The notes below the pieces were generated by a model. The model was not told the DNA's origin, did not search any database, and saw only the letters and a program-made list of their open reading frames with translations. A stretch of DNA of 36,720 nucleotides from a bacterium (GTDB taxonomy: Bacteria > Planctomycetota > Planctomycetia > Pirellulales > Pirellulaceae). A program made the position numbers and the translations under genes. Location: contig JANSWS010000024.1 of assembly GCA_024743355.1 (NCBI GenBank), forward strand, positions 1 through 36,720. Reading direction: 5' to 3'. Below, one piece after another: positions 18,001 to 27,137 of this stretch; the first letter of the stretch is position 1, and every line of letters begins with the position of its first letter.

Positions 18001-18942
18001 TTCAATGGCCTGCTGGACCCGGGGCAGAAACTCCTCTGGCTTCAGACTATCGATGGAGCGGGCTACTTCGCTCCATAGGGGCCGAGTCACCTCGAGCGAA
18101 GGCTCCAAGAGTTCCGCTAATCGCGGATCCTGAGTGCCCCACAAGGTTTCCATGGCCCGCGTCAGCAACAACAGATTCCGGGGACGAGCCTTCCAGGAGG
18201 CGTAGAGGGCTTCCACATTCTGTTGTATCAACTGCTCATCTTCCGGTGGCAGAGTCTGGACCAGATCATCCAACTTACAGGCCAAAATCGGCTGAGCCCG
18301 ATCCGTTTCTAAAGCGCTTGCCAGGATCTTCGCAGCATCCTTTCGAAACTGTTCGTCCTGAGGGTATTCGGCTCGCAGCGCCTTGGCTTCCAGCAACGCA
18401 GCCTGTAACAAAGCCGCGCGTTCTTCGCCTTGATCTACCTCCGTCAGACGCTGGATAATCGCATCCGCGGTGGCATAGGCTTCCTCCAATTCGGATTCCA
18501 GCTTCGCGCGTTCCGCAGCGTCCTCCATCGTCCCGCCGGCAAGACGGTTGTTCGTCTCGTCGATCCACTTCAAAACAGTGACAGCTTCGTTGATCTTGTA
18601 TACGGAGTCATCGGGAAAATTGCGAACCAGGGTACGCCAACCGTCGAGAGCAACTTCGTAGTCGGCATCTTCGGCATTGGAAACCGTCTTTACCGCCAAC
18701 TCCAGAGCTTCGGCCGGGCTCAGCTTTTGCCCGTCGGACGCGTCGCTCGCCGACTGCCCGGAGTCACTGCCCGCTGCCTGTTCAGCATTCTCAACTTCCC
18801 CAGGCTTCTGTGCGTTCTGAACGGAGAAGAACACAAGCATCCCAGCCAGCAGAACCAGCCCAGCGAGTATTACCACGAGCTTTGACTTGCCATGCCTTGA
18901 GGGCAAGCCATGCATCGGTACGAGAGGGTCTCTGGATTTCAC
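15100..18942 (-). CDS. Large membrane-anchored FG-GAP/ASPIC protein with uncharacterised C-terminal module
   Basis: A 1280-residue protein. The GTG at 18942 is supported by GGGAG about 9 bases upstream; an in-frame ATG at 18915 is an alternative. A single transmembrane anchor lies at about 21-41. An acidic linker and a helical, TPR-like region (about 75-340) follow. Scattered FG-GAP/VCBS units lie at about 390-420, 530-565, 588-620, 640-660, 688-715 and 736-762 (DMESDGDLDLVLA, DLDNDLDQDVVGV, DFNNDSYLDVVLG, DCNQDGALDIALV). An ASPIC/UnbV domain covers about 765-848 (GSTIELWSGG, HFGLGDQRPENLRVVFTNG). The last 430 residues open with CPFVYGWNGERFELITDLLWNAPLG (split: CPFVYGWNGERF, ELITDLLWNAPLG) and look beta-rich. 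I have seen similar starts after ASPIC domains but know no function. It is probably the first gene of the cytochrome cluster. Confidence 0.85.
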   Translation of the reverse strand: MKSRDPLVPMHGLPSRHGKSKLVVILAGLVLLAGMLVFFSVQNAQKPGEVENAEQAAGSDSGQSASDASDGQKLSPAEALELAVKTVSNAEDADYEVALDGWRTLVRNFPDDSVYKINEAVTVLKWIDETNNRLAGGTMEDAAERAKLESELEEAYATADAIIQRLTEVDQGEERAALLQAALLEAKALRAEYPQDEQFRKDAAKILASALETDRAQPILACKLDDLVQTLPPEDEQLIQQNVEALYASWKARPRNLLLLTRAMETLWGTQDPRLAELLEPSLEVTRPLWSEVARSIDSLKPEEFLPRVQQAIEAGDWTSRDVRRLPLWVNVIKGMSSAFRSDYRLVKPDIMALLDTSFLNDLSQQASKGELSDASPLDFESAALNPASSIVAWFDYDLDLDFELVSVDGNRLQLFEIDEGVLQSSPVQELELGVRVTGMLVAEFFGVDDPDRNRLPETVEDAAQQAGFSTESMDDASKSSRHDTYQELLAWGPDGLTFIQVRNDAAAGLQLAEMQAESGLEDQPSIEAAVALDMESDGDLDLVLAAAGEIKVFQNNGNRTFEDVTQYSMVGAPDPNQKLGSFHRLIACDLDNDLDQDVVGVASQGNQPVFFENILHGQFRLRFLSGEGWPVYSETRDLAVAEIDGNSSWDLAICDSTQLVLATTRTPKPGELLPMTNLNLDASAQRIQIGDFNNDSYLDVVLGTREGVRALRGTAVGWSDLQQIDGSNQEVTQLVAMDCNQDGALDIALVEGGRAKVLLGVPTDEMYLSARVRGINDVNGGGRINHFSVGSTIELWSGGRQQRRFIDAATTHFGLGDQRPENLRVVFTNGLTQNLLDPPVNTLVEERQELKGSCPFVYGWNGERFELITDLLWNAPLGLQLSRGELMPDRRWENLLLPGGLMQPKGDGYELRVTEELWEVAYFDHIQLTAVDHPAGTRLFTNEKVGPPHLAEHQLFLVSQAQYPQRARDTYGRDKRSEVSNGDQVYAQGFDRLLCQGLAEPHFLELDFGQLDTQRDLRLFLTGWMHPTDTSLNIGISQNPQQSPPQPPSLWVVDGQGDWQCALPFMGFPGGKPKSIVVDLQGIFRSDDHRIRIASSQQIYWDEAFIAYDSKPVPIEQSELTLQTAELHFRGFSRLSKVAPDQPHWYDYQSVSKTPKWPGLEGPFSRYGDVSALLVSDDDRMVVMSPGDEIRLRFEVPEKQMPNGWVRDFVLHCVGWDKDADLNTICGQGSLPLPFTQQASYPPPPEQSEISDRVRALNQEQLTRFPDRVGFVDDSRQSE

Positions 18943-19163
18943 AGCTTATCGCTCCCTGAGTTCTAACCGCGCGGATCGGTAACCGACCAGCATTCAATGT
19001 AGCAGCTTTCGATGTAGCCGCAGAACTCTCCGCAGGCGGAGCCAAGCTGTGAATTGGCCGCATGCGATTGCCGCCAACGACTTCACGGCAGCCTTGCCCA
19101 GTGAGCAAACTGCGTCCAACCTATGGAACGCGATCGAAAGCGTGGCGGCGATCGTTGAACAGC
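18943..19163. other. Gap between aconitase end and the FG-GAP/cytochrome cluster
   Basis: About 220 bases with no gene. It contains a perfect 6-bp palindrome with a 2-base loop (CTCCGC-AG-GCGGAG, 19028-19041) and a short imperfect direct repeat (ATGTAGCAGC and ATGTAGCCGC, about 18998-19024). These could be an aconitase terminator (no T-run), a regulatory site for the cluster, or part of a dispersed repeat family. The promoter of the cluster should lie here, but I see no convincing -35/-10 pair. Confidence 0.35.
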
Positions 19164-21872
19164 TTAGCTCTTCGCCAGGTTGCGAAGCACTGTCGGGAGG
19201 ATGCCGCCGTTGTTGTAGTAGTCCAATTCAACTTGAGTATCGATGCGGACGGCCACGCGAAATTCGGTAGTAGAACCGGAAGCATGGCTGGCCCGCACCA
19301 ACAATTCGCCACGAGGTTGAATATCGCCTTCGATGTCAAAACTTTCTTCGCCGGTCAGCCCCAAACTTTGCCACGTTTCGCCCGCCTGGAACTGCAGTGG
19401 AAGCACACCCATGCCCACCAAGTTACTGCGGTGAATGCGCTCATAGCTGGCGGCAATGACCGCGCGGACACCTAACAACAAGGTGCCCTTGGCGGCCCAA
19501 TCGCGGCTGCTGCCGGTTCCGTATTCGGCCCCTGCCAGAACCACCAACGGCACGGCTTGTTCGCGGTACTTCATGGCGGCATCGTAAATGCTCATCTGCT
19601 CACCGCTGGGAATATGCCGTGTGTAGCCGCCTTCGACGCCGGGAACCAGCTGATTGCGGATTCGAATGTTGGCAAAGGTCCCACGCGTCATGACGCGATC
19701 ATTACCCCGTCGTGAACCATAGCTATTGAAGTCCCGGCGTTCGACGCCATGCTCGCGGAGGTAGGCGCCCGCGGGGCTGTCGTTGGCAATCGCTCCAGCG
19801 GGCGAGATGTGATCGGTCGTGACCGAATCTCCCAGCAATGCGAGACATCGTGCGGCTCGAATCGGTTGCGGAGGTTCAACTTGCGGGGTAATCCCTTCCA
19901 GAAATGGCGGTCGCTGAATGTAAGTGCTCTGCTCGTTCCATTCGTAAAGATCGCCTTCCGTGATGCTAATCGCGTTCCACTGCGGGTTGGATTCAAAGGC
20001 TCCCGCGTACTGCCGCTCAAACATCTCGGGCACGACACAAGCCTCAATCGTGGAAGCAATCTCTTCTGAGGTGGGCCAAATATCGCGGAGGTAAACCGCT
20101 TCACCAGTGGGGGACTCACCAATTGGCTCCGCTTCAAAGTCGATGTCCATCCGGCCCGCCAAAGCATAAGCCACTACCAAGGGTGGACTTGCCAGATAGT
20201 TCGCCCGCGTCTGCGGATTGACCCGGCCTTCAAAGTTACGATTGCCGCTCAACACCGCAGCTGCCACCAGATCGCCTTCGACGATGGCCTTGGACACGGG
20301 TTCGGGTAGCGGGCCACTATTGCCAATGCATGTCGTGCAACCGTAGCCCACCGTGTAGAAACCCAGCTGGTCCAGCGATTCGCTCAAGCCTGCTTTATCC
20401 AAATAGTCCGTGACCACTCGCGAACCTGGGGCCAGCGAGGTTTTAACATAAGGCTTGACCTTGAGCCCTTTATCCGCCGCCTTCTTGGCAAGCAGTCCCG
20501 CCCCGACCATGACCGATGGATTGGAGGTATTGGTACAGCTGGTAATCGCGGCAATAACCACGGAACCATGGCCTATTTGAGTTGTGCTCCCGTTGTGGAC
20601 TAATGCCGTGCGGGATAGATCTTCATCCTTCAAACCGAAACCACGCTTCTCAACCGGCGCTACCAGGCTGCTCTGGAACGACTCCTTCATGACCCGCAGC
20701 GGCACTCGGTCCTGGGGCCGCTTCGGTCCCGCCAGCGCAGGTTCGACTTCCGCCAAATCCAGCTTTACAACCTTGGTGTAATTGAGCGTTGGCGAATTGT
20801 CTTCGCGGAACAGCCCCTGAGCACGCATGTAGGTTTCCACCAATCGCACGACTTCAGGACTGCGTCCGGTGCGCTCCAGATAGCGGACCGTCTCGGCATC
20901 AACGGGAAAATAGCCCATGGTGGCCCCGTACTCGGGAGCCATATTGGCAATGGTGGCCCGATCCGCCAACGACATGCTCGAGACGCCGGGACCGTAGAAT
21001 TCCACGAATTTGCCTACCACACCTTCAGCACGCAAGATCTCGGTAACTCTCAAAACCAGGTCGGTAGCAGTCGCTCCCGCCGGTAGCGCCCCCGTGACTT
21101 CGAAACCAACTACCTCGGGCAAGAGCATGTACAAGGGTTGTCCCAACATCCCCGCTTCAGCCTCGATGCCGCCAACGCCCCAGCCGAGTACGCCTAAGCC
21201 ATTGATCATCGTCGTATGGCTATCGGTCCCAACGAGCGTATCCGGCAAAGCCACACGGCCTTGTTGGTCATCGCGGATAAAGACTCCCTGAGCCAAATAC
21301 TCCAAATTGACCTGGTGGATGATTCCCGTATTGGGCGGAACCACGCGGAAGTTGTCAAATGCCTGCTGACCCCAACGCAAGAACTCATAGCGTTCCCGGT
21401 TGCGTTCAAACTCGATTTGCACATTTCGGCTGAGAGCATCCGCGGAACCAAACAAGTCCACTTGGACGGAATGGTCAACCACCAAGTCGACAGGAATTAA
21501 TGGATTGATTTTCTTGGGATCGCCGCCAAGTGCCTTCATACCGTCGCGCATCGCAGCCAGATCGACCACGCAGGGAACCCCAGTAAAATCCTGCAGCACG
21601 ACCCGCGCGGGCATGAATGGAATCTCAACCGCAGCCGGATTCTTGGCGTCCCAGGCAGCCAGGTTGCGAACATCCTCTTCACGCACGATGTAGCCATCGC
21701 AGTTTCGCAACACGGACTCGAGTAGCACCCGGATCGAGAAAGGCAGCTTTGATATCTGTCCCAGACCGTCTTCCTCGAGTTGCTGCAAGCGATAGTAGCT
21801 GACCCCTTCAGGGCCGCCCACCAAGGGAGTTCTCGCGTTGAACGGATCATGTTGCTGGCTGGTCTTGCTCAT
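19164..21872 (-). CDS. acnA: Aconitate hydratase A
   Basis: A 902-residue protein, usual length for aconitase A/IRP1-type enzymes, which interconvert citrate and isocitrate in the TCA cycle in the cytoplasm. The three [4Fe-4S] ligands are visible as Cys446 in [13 protein letters not shown] and Cys512/Cys515 in [12 protein letters not shown], with the 66- and 3-residue spacing typical of AcnA. Other family segments are [57 protein letters not shown] (partial quotes: [21 protein letters not shown]), SGNRNFEGR, and the swivel-domain [13 protein letters not shown] and [16 protein letters not shown]. All catalytic segments look intact. The ATG at 21872 has only a purine-rich GAGA tract upstream. 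It appears monocistronic. No IRE-like or Fur-like element was recognised upstream. Confidence 0.98.
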   Translation of the reverse strand: MSKTSQQHDPFNARTPLVGGPEGVSYYRLQQLEEDGLGQISKLPFSIRVLLESVLRNCDGYIVREEDVRNLAAWDAKNPAAVEIPFMPARVVLQDFTGVPCVVDLAAMRDGMKALGGDPKKINPLIPVDLVVDHSVQVDLFGSADALSRNVQIEFERNRERYEFLRWGQQAFDNFRVVPPNTGIIHQVNLEYLAQGVFIRDDQQGRVALPDTLVGTDSHTTMINGLGVLGWGVGGIEAEAGMLGQPLYMLLPEVVGFEVTGALPAGATATDLVLRVTEILRAEGVVGKFVEFYGPGVSSMSLADRATIANMAPEYGATMGYFPVDAETVRYLERTGRSPEVVRLVETYMRAQGLFREDNSPTLNYTKVVKLDLAEVEPALAGPKRPQDRVPLRVMKESFQSSLVAPVEKRGFGLKDEDLSRTALVHNGSTTQIGHGSVVIAAITSCTNTSNPSVMVGAGLLAKKAADKGLKVKPYVKTSLAPGSRVVTDYLDKAGLSESLDQLGFYTVGYGCTTCIGNSGPLPEPVSKAIVEGDLVAAAVLSGNRNFEGRVNPQTRANYLASPPLVVAYALAGRMDIDFEAEPIGESPTGEAVYLRDIWPTSEEIASTIEACVVPEMFERQYAGAFESNPQWNAISITEGDLYEWNEQSTYIQRPPFLEGITPQVEPPQPIRAARCLALLGDSVTTDHISPAGAIANDSPAGAYLREHGVERRDFNSYGSRRGNDRVMTRGTFANIRIRNQLVPGVEGGYTRHIPSGEQMSIYDAAMKYREQAVPLVVLAGAEYGTGSSRDWAAKGTLLLGVRAVIAASYERIHRSNLVGMGVLPLQFQAGETWQSLGLTGEESFDIEGDIQPRGELLVRASHASGSTTEFRVAVRIDTQVELDYYNNGGILPTVLRNLAKS

Positions 21873-22246
21873 CTCGTCTCGTCTCTTCTCTGCTCAAGAA
21901 AATCGCCACCTCGGTACCCTCCGCACGGGTGGCCCACATCCGGCTGGGAGGGAGCTTCAACCATCTTCTCTGGTCAAGATGGATCTGCCGAATATCGTCG
22001 TCGAATTGTAGCCGAGCCTTCTCTGATTGTCTTGATGGCGCTCAAACTCTGACTGGGAGTGACAATTCCGCCGGGAAAGCAGCCTGGAGCCCGCCTGGAA
22101 GATAGGAAGACTAGGGTGTTTTTTGCGCATGTGCGGAAAGTTCTGCAAATTCCGTCCCTAACGGTTCGATCAACTATTTCGGCTAAGTCGCTGAAGGCTG
22201 CGACGTGCTGCCTTCATACTTCGATGCTGGACGGAGCCTAGAGCCC
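21873..22246. other. Divergent intergenic region between acnA and the Cys-rich gene
   Basis: About 370 bases without a convincing gene. It must hold both promoters. A T6 run followed by the palindromic GCGCATGTGC lies at about 22118-22133. I recognise no riboswitch, operator or RNA gene, and no good sigma-70 pair for either side. Confidence 0.3.
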
Positions 22247-24031
22247 ATGAACCGACATTCGTTTTACCTCACTTTCGCCCTGACCATCGCTGCCGCGTGG
22301 GCCTCGGGTAGTCAGACGCTCGCTTGCGATCACTGCGGCCAGCATGGCACATCCCCAAGTTGTGACAGTTGTGCCGCGGGTTCGATGCTTTGCGATGACA
22401 GCGGTATCCTGGATCACTCCGCCCGGCTCTTGGGTTCACTGGGTAAGCACTCCAAGAAGCTGTTTCAGAAGTCGAGGCAAAATTCATGCGACAGTTGCGA
22501 ACAACCCGTTTGTGGCTGTGAGTCGCAAACATGCGATGCATTTGGAAAAGAAAATTTATTTGATCGGCTACTCGCGAAGAAGACCGCCAAGACCTGCGAC
22601 GCGTCCCCGAACTGTGGTTGCGAGCAATGCGATCCTACTCCGATCACCGATGCATGCGATGAAGGTGCAAGCTCCTGCGGCGGATTGCTGGGGCAGCTGC
22701 TGAAGAAGAAAAATTCCGGATGCGACACCTGCCAAGAGGCCACGTGCGGCGTTGCCCAAGCACCCGAGTGCGGGTGTGAAAGCAACAGCGGACATACAAG
22801 CTCCGGTTGCGGCGGGCTTCTGGGCAAGTTGCTGTCCAAGAAGAATTCCGCGACGTGCGACCAGGGCTGCACCCAATGCAGTGATTGCTCCGTCCCCGAA
22901 GCGGATTGTGGAGTCGAACAGATTTCAGCCTGTGATAGCACATGTCGAACGGAATCTGCGGGCTGTGGAGGATTACTGGAGAAATTCCTCTCCAAACGTG
23001 CTTCCTCGAGCTGCCAAGAAGGATGTAGCTCGTGTGGCGGCGCCGAATCCTCGCTGGCCACCTGCGGTGTGGAAACCGTCCCCAGCTGTGGGTGTGAGCC
23101 CGCCTGCGATGACGCCGGCAAGTCCTGCGGCGGCCTCTTGGGAAAATTGAAAGCACGCCGGGCTGCGGCTGCCTGCGACCGAGGTTGCGAAGGCGGATGC
23201 GGCGATCGATGCGGCACCAAGTCGGTTGCTTTTGCAAGATTGTTCCGGCCTAGCTGCGAACCGCCAAAACCGAACTTGTTTGAACGCATGCTTCGAAGCC
23301 ATGGCGTTGCTTGCTGCGACTCGGGCCCCGCCCGCGGTTGCGATACCCAGACAAACGCTGTTTGGAGCAACGAATTGCACCCGATTGAGATGGAACATGC
23401 GGCACCGCCGCAGATAGCCCCCGGCCCGCAGACTTCCATTCCGATGATGACAGCACCCAGCGTTCGGAAGCCCAAATCGTCCGCTCCGATCACCGAACAA
23501 CCCAAGTTGATTCGTGAACAACCAGTGGCACCCCAAGCCCCACTCACAGATCCCAAGCTTGAATCGCAGCCTGCACCAGCTCCGATTCCTCCCACTACAA
23601 CGCCGCCCAGCTTGAAAACTCCCGCACAACCGCTGCAAACGCCAGCCAAGGCGGAAAGTGAGATCAATCCCTTTCGAGACGACGCAGCCACACGCATCCG
23701 CAAGACGCCGGCAGAGCCGATCCGTTATCAGAAGAGTGGCGACCGCAGACCTACCGCGGAACCGCCCGCGCCTCCTTATGGCAACGCTTTTGATTCACAG
23801 GCCGGCGTCGACTCGCAGACCAGAGATGTTCGCGTGCAGCTCAGCGATTTTGTGCAGGGCGAACCCCAACGCATCGACGCGGAAGAAACTCGAGCCCTGC
23901 CGCTAACACGAGCATGGAGCCACACCGACAGCTCCCGGCTGGTACCCGCATCAACGGACTCGGTCCGCTCGCTACCGGCGAAAGTACAGCAAGCCGAACG
24001 CTTGGACCGAGGCTTGCGTCTGCGGGAATAA
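22247..24031 (+). CDS. Secreted Cys-rich modular protein with CGGLLGKLL repeats
   Basis: A 594-residue protein when started at the ATG at 22247, which is preceded by GGAG and opens a signal peptide (MNRHSFYLTFALTIAAAWASG); the CTG at 22205 is unlikely. About 45 Cys lie in the first 360 residues, mostly as CDxC, CGC and CxxC. Four modules of about 40-55 residues share an (S/G)CGGLL(G/E)(Q/K)(L/F)L core followed by a Lys/Arg-rich patch and a Cys cluster. Weaker relatives occur at both ends (NLFDRLLAKK, NLFERMLRSHG). The C-terminal third is Pro-rich (PAPIPPTTTPP), poor in Cys, and has an INPFRDD motif. I do not recognise the family. A disulfide-linked or metal-binding envelope protein is possible, with the amphipathic GLLxKLLxKK segments perhaps contacting membranes; this is inference. 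A strong terminator follows. Confidence 0.78.
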   Translation: MNRHSFYLTFALTIAAAWASGSQTLACDHCGQHGTSPSCDSCAAGSMLCDDSGILDHSARLLGSLGKHSKKLFQKSRQNSCDSCEQPVCGCESQTCDAFGKENLFDRLLAKKTAKTCDASPNCGCEQCDPTPITDACDEGASSCGGLLGQLLKKKNSGCDTCQEATCGVAQAPECGCESNSGHTSSGCGGLLGKLLSKKNSATCDQGCTQCSDCSVPEADCGVEQISACDSTCRTESAGCGGLLEKFLSKRASSSCQEGCSSCGGAESSLATCGVETVPSCGCEPACDDAGKSCGGLLGKLKARRAAAACDRGCEGGCGDRCGTKSVAFARLFRPSCEPPKPNLFERMLRSHGVACCDSGPARGCDTQTNAVWSNELHPIEMEHAAPPQIAPGPQTSIPMMTAPSVRKPKSSAPITEQPKLIREQPVAPQAPLTDPKLESQPAPAPIPPTTTPPSLKTPAQPLQTPAKAESEINPFRDDAATRIRKTPAEPIRYQKSGDRRPTAEPPAPPYGNAFDSQAGVDSQTRDVRVQLSDFVQGEPQRIDAEETRALPLTRAWSHTDSSRLVPASTDSVRSLPAKVQQAERLDRGLRLRE

Positions 24032-24152
24032 AACACGCCGAATGCTATCGAGCGTCCCGCTCCGGAACACGCTTCCATAGTTCAAGCAGTCCCATCTCGC
24101 ATCCTGGAAACTCCTGCGGCGAACAGGCCAAACCACACCTGTTTTCCCGCTT

Positions 24153-24192
24153 AGGCACCGAAGAGTTCCCGCACTCTTCGGTGCCTTTTTTT
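24153..24192 (+). terminator. Rho-independent terminator of the Cys-rich gene
   Basis: AGGCACCGAAGAG (24153-24165) and CTCTTCGGTGCCT (24174-24186) form a perfect 13-bp stem with an 8-base loop, followed directly by seven T. It begins 121 bases after the stop codon. On the minus strand there is no T-run, so it acts for the plus-strand transcript. The rest of 24032-24333 shows no gene. Confidence 0.93.
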
Positions 24193-24333
24193 GCACCCTG
24201 TGCCCACGTCTGCCCAGGCAGAATACCAATGCGGTCTAAACCCAGTCCGGTCAGAATCCAATCCAGTCAGAAAACCAGTCGAGGCACCGGCAATGCAACA
24301 AGGCAAATCCGTTCCAGGCCGCTGTCGGGACGA

Positions 24334-26934
24334 TCAACCACGAAGTTCCGTCTGCCATTGCTCCAACAACTGCAAGGCCTGCAGCGGCGTCATACCCGAG
24401 ATTTCCACGGACTTGATTTTCTCAATGAGTGGATGGTCGCTGAACTCGAACAAGGTCAATTGAATCGGTGAGTCCTGTTTGCGTCGCGGAGGGGTAATCT
24501 TGGAATCCCCGCGAGTATTCAGATGGTCCGACTCCAATTGCACCAGAATATCCTTAGCTCGTTCGTTCACTTTGGAAGGAATGCCCGCAAGTCTCGCGAC
24601 ATGAATACCGTAGCTTTTGTCCGCTCCTCCGGGAACGATGCGATGCAGAAATACGATATTCTCATCCCATTCCTTAACAGCGACGTTGAAGTTGTGCACT
24701 CCGGGCAAGGATTTTTCAAGCTGAGTCAGTTCGTGATAGTGAGTTGCAAATAGAGTTCTGGCCGCAACCGCATCGTGCAAGTGTTCGACGATCGCCCAGG
24801 CTAGACTCAGACCGTCAAAGGTACTGGTACCTCTTCCGATTTCGTCCAAGATCACCAGACTGCGAGCCGTTGCGGTATTCAGAATGCGAGCCGTCTCCAC
24901 CATTTCCACCATAAAGGTACTCTGACCGCGTGACAGTTCATCGCTGGCGCCCACTCGGGCAAAGATGCGGTCGGCTACGCCGATGCGTGCGCGGGTGGCC
25001 GGCACAAAGCTTCCTAGTTGAGCCATCAGCGTGATCAGAGCGACCTGCCGAATGTAAGTGCTCTTACCGGCCATATTGGGGCCGGTTATCAACATCACAC
25101 AGCCGTATCTGCCGCCCACGGAACAATCGTTGGGTACGAAAGTTCCTTTAGCGGCCTGCGCATCCAGCACCGGATGCCGACCTTCCACGATTTCAATCTC
25201 GGTGCTGTCAATGATTTCCGGACACACATAAGCATGCTGCTTAGCCAATTCCGCCAACCCGCCATACACGTCGATCTCGGCGATGGAGGCAGCGATATCT
25301 TGCAGCTGCTCGAGGTAGTCTGCCACTCGCTGCCGAAGTCCCTGGAACAGTTCAAGCTCGAGAGCGCTCGCCTGTTCGTCAGCAGCAATGACTTTGGTCT
25401 CGTATTGCTTCAATTCGTCGGTTATGTACCTTTCCGCATTCTTCAATGTCTGCTTGCGAATAAAGGACGCTGGAATCTTATCCTTATGGGCATTGGTAAC
25501 TTCCAGATAGTAGCCAAACACCTTATTGAAGCCGATCTTAAGACTCGGAATCCCCGATTCTTCTATCTGTTTAGCCTGGTATTCGGCAATCCACTTCTTG
25601 CCTCCCCGCGCCAGCTCACGCAATTCGTCGAGCGCATGGCTGTAACCATCCCGAATAAAGCCTCCATCGCGCAAGTGCAACGGGCAATTCTCGCTCAGGG
25701 CGGCGAGCAATTCGTCGCGCAATTCCGGGCATAGAACAAGCCGCTGTTCCAAGTTTCTCAGTCGATTGCTGTGACATGACTGCAGCAGACTTTTCAATTG
25801 CGGCAAGCCAGCCAGAGTCGTCCCAACTTGGAGCAAGTCCCTGGGACTAGCACGACCGGTAGCCACCCGCCCCAGCAGACGTTCGAGATCGTAAATCTCA
25901 TTTAACCTGCTTCGCAGAGAATTTCGCAGCTTGGTGTCTTCAGCGATTTCCGCCACAGCCGACTGTCGCTGCTGGATTTCAGCGATATTGGTGAGCGGAG
26001 AAGCTAACCAGGCGGACACCAAGCGGGAGCCCATCGATGTGCAGGTCTGATCCAAGACCTCGAGCAACGATCCGCTTCTCTGGCGATCACGCATGGTGTG
26101 CGTCAGTTCCAGACTTCGACGAGTGGCCGCATCGATCTCCAATGCGTTCCCCTGACGATAAGGCAATACCTGACGCAAGTGCCCCAACGAGGTCTTCTGG
26201 GTTTCCTGCAAGTACGCCAAGATCGCGCCGGCTGCAGCAATCGCCGGCTTGTCAACGTCCGTGTTCCAGCCCATGCCTTCCAGGCTCTTTACCCCAAAGT
26301 GCTGACACAACTGTCTTTCCGACTCTTGAGGTGCGAATTGCCACGCCGGCCGAAGGGTGACCGTCCAGTCCTCATTTCCAGCCGATACCAGGCTGTCATC
26401 GTCCCGTATCAAAACTTCGGCCGGTTCCAGCCGGGCCAGTTCATCTTGGATTTGCGAGGCGGAAAACAGGCCTGCTTCGAATCTTCCCGTGGACAGATCG
26501 GCCCAAGCCAATCCGACCTGGGTGTCGGTTTTACCTGGAGTGGCTGAATACACGGCCACCAACAAATTCGGCTGAAGAGGATCGAGCAGGGCATCATCGG
26601 TCAGAGTTCCCGCGGATACGATGCGAGTCACTTCGCGGCGAACGATGCCTTTGGCCTCACGCGGATCCTCGACTTGATCACAGACGGCCACGCGATAGCC
26701 GTGGCGGATAAGTTTCGCCAGATAGCCTTCCAGCTGATGGTAGGGGAAACCCGCCATGGGAATCGGGTTCTCGTTCTTGTCCCGGCTGGTGAGCGTTAAG
26801 CCCAAAACCTTGGCACAGATCTTGGCATCTTCATGAAAAAGCTCGTAGAAGTCTCCCATTCGAAAAAGGAGCAATGCGTCACCACAGGCAGCCTTTGCCT
26901 CTTCGTACTGACGCATCATCGGGGAAACTGTCAT
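24334..26934 (-). CDS. mutS: DNA mismatch repair protein MutS
   Basis: An 867-residue protein of usual MutS length. It recognises base mismatches and small loops and starts methyl-independent or MutL-dependent repair. The mismatch-binding motif is in GDFYELF near residue 30 (Phe-x-Glu variant). Next come the connector, the lever/clamp region (GYYLEVTNAHKDKIPASFIRKQT, partial: GYYLEVTNAHKDKIP), and the C-terminal ATPase. In the ATPase, Walker A is GPNMAGKSTYIRQ at about 620, the signature is DELSRGQSTFMVEM, Walker B is LVILDEIGRGTSTFDG near 697, and ATHYHEL follows. The ATG at 26934 gives the usual MTVSPMMRQYEEAK start. The frame continues upstream to 27078 but encodes a repeat-derived VGVLGVGVLG peptide that is not part of MutS. 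No good ribosome site is visible. It probably follows the pterin synthase gene. Confidence 0.97.
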   Translation of the reverse strand: MTVSPMMRQYEEAKAACGDALLLFRMGDFYELFHEDAKICAKVLGLTLTSRDKNENPIPMAGFPYHQLEGYLAKLIRHGYRVAVCDQVEDPREAKGIVRREVTRIVSAGTLTDDALLDPLQPNLLVAVYSATPGKTDTQVGLAWADLSTGRFEAGLFSASQIQDELARLEPAEVLIRDDDSLVSAGNEDWTVTLRPAWQFAPQESERQLCQHFGVKSLEGMGWNTDVDKPAIAAAGAILAYLQETQKTSLGHLRQVLPYRQGNALEIDAATRRSLELTHTMRDRQRSGSLLEVLDQTCTSMGSRLVSAWLASPLTNIAEIQQRQSAVAEIAEDTKLRNSLRSRLNEIYDLERLLGRVATGRASPRDLLQVGTTLAGLPQLKSLLQSCHSNRLRNLEQRLVLCPELRDELLAALSENCPLHLRDGGFIRDGYSHALDELRELARGGKKWIAEYQAKQIEESGIPSLKIGFNKVFGYYLEVTNAHKDKIPASFIRKQTLKNAERYITDELKQYETKVIAADEQASALELELFQGLRQRVADYLEQLQDIAASIAEIDVYGGLAELAKQHAYVCPEIIDSTEIEIVEGRHPVLDAQAAKGTFVPNDCSVGGRYGCVMLITGPNMAGKSTYIRQVALITLMAQLGSFVPATRARIGVADRIFARVGASDELSRGQSTFMVEMVETARILNTATARSLVILDEIGRGTSTFDGLSLAWAIVEHLHDAVAARTLFATHYHELTQLEKSLPGVHNFNVAVKEWDENIVFLHRIVPGGADKSYGIHVARLAGIPSKVNERAKDILVQLESDHLNTRGDSKITPPRRKQDSPIQLTLFEFSDHPLIEKIKSVEISGMTPLQALQLLEQWQTELRG

Positions 26935-27028
26935 CGATCTGTTTGCCGGACAAGGTGAAACGAATGGGATGGCTGTGAGTATCCAGCAAAGTCGCTCATA
27001 ATCAAGCGGTGGGATCGTGCTCCTGAAG

Positions 27029-27073
27029 CCCAGCACGCCGACTCCCAGCACGCCGACTCCCAGCACGCCGACA
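27029..27073. repeat. Three-copy 15-bp tandem repeat upstream of mutS
   Basis: CCCAGCACGCCGACT is repeated three times without spacers (27029-27043, 27044-27058, 27059-27073), the last copy ending in A. It lies 95-140 bases before the mutS start and 65 bases after the pterin synthase stop, so it is in the mutS leader or promoter region. Because the unit is a multiple of three, it stays open in the mutS frame. Confidence 0.9.
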
Positions 27074-27137
27074 ATCAATCAGCTGGCCCGCCCCCGGAAT
27101 GACACCCGCCCCAAACATCGCAGCTGTTACCCGACAG

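Noticed and set aside
22465-23703. 412-codon open frame on the minus strand inside the Cys-rich gene
   Set aside because: It is fully antisense to a gene with a signal peptide, modular repeats and its own terminator. Its product is Ser/Pro-rich with no recognisable domain, and the absence of stops follows from the TGC/GGC-rich codons opposite.
25018-25734. 238-codon plus-strand frame inside mutS
   Set aside because: It is antisense to the conserved MutS ATPase and clamp regions, with no recognisable product.
26935-27078. N-terminal extension of MutS (VGVLGVGVLG peptide)
   Set aside because: It is encoded by the 15-bp tandem repeat and is not like any MutS; the ATG at 26934 gives the normal N-terminus.
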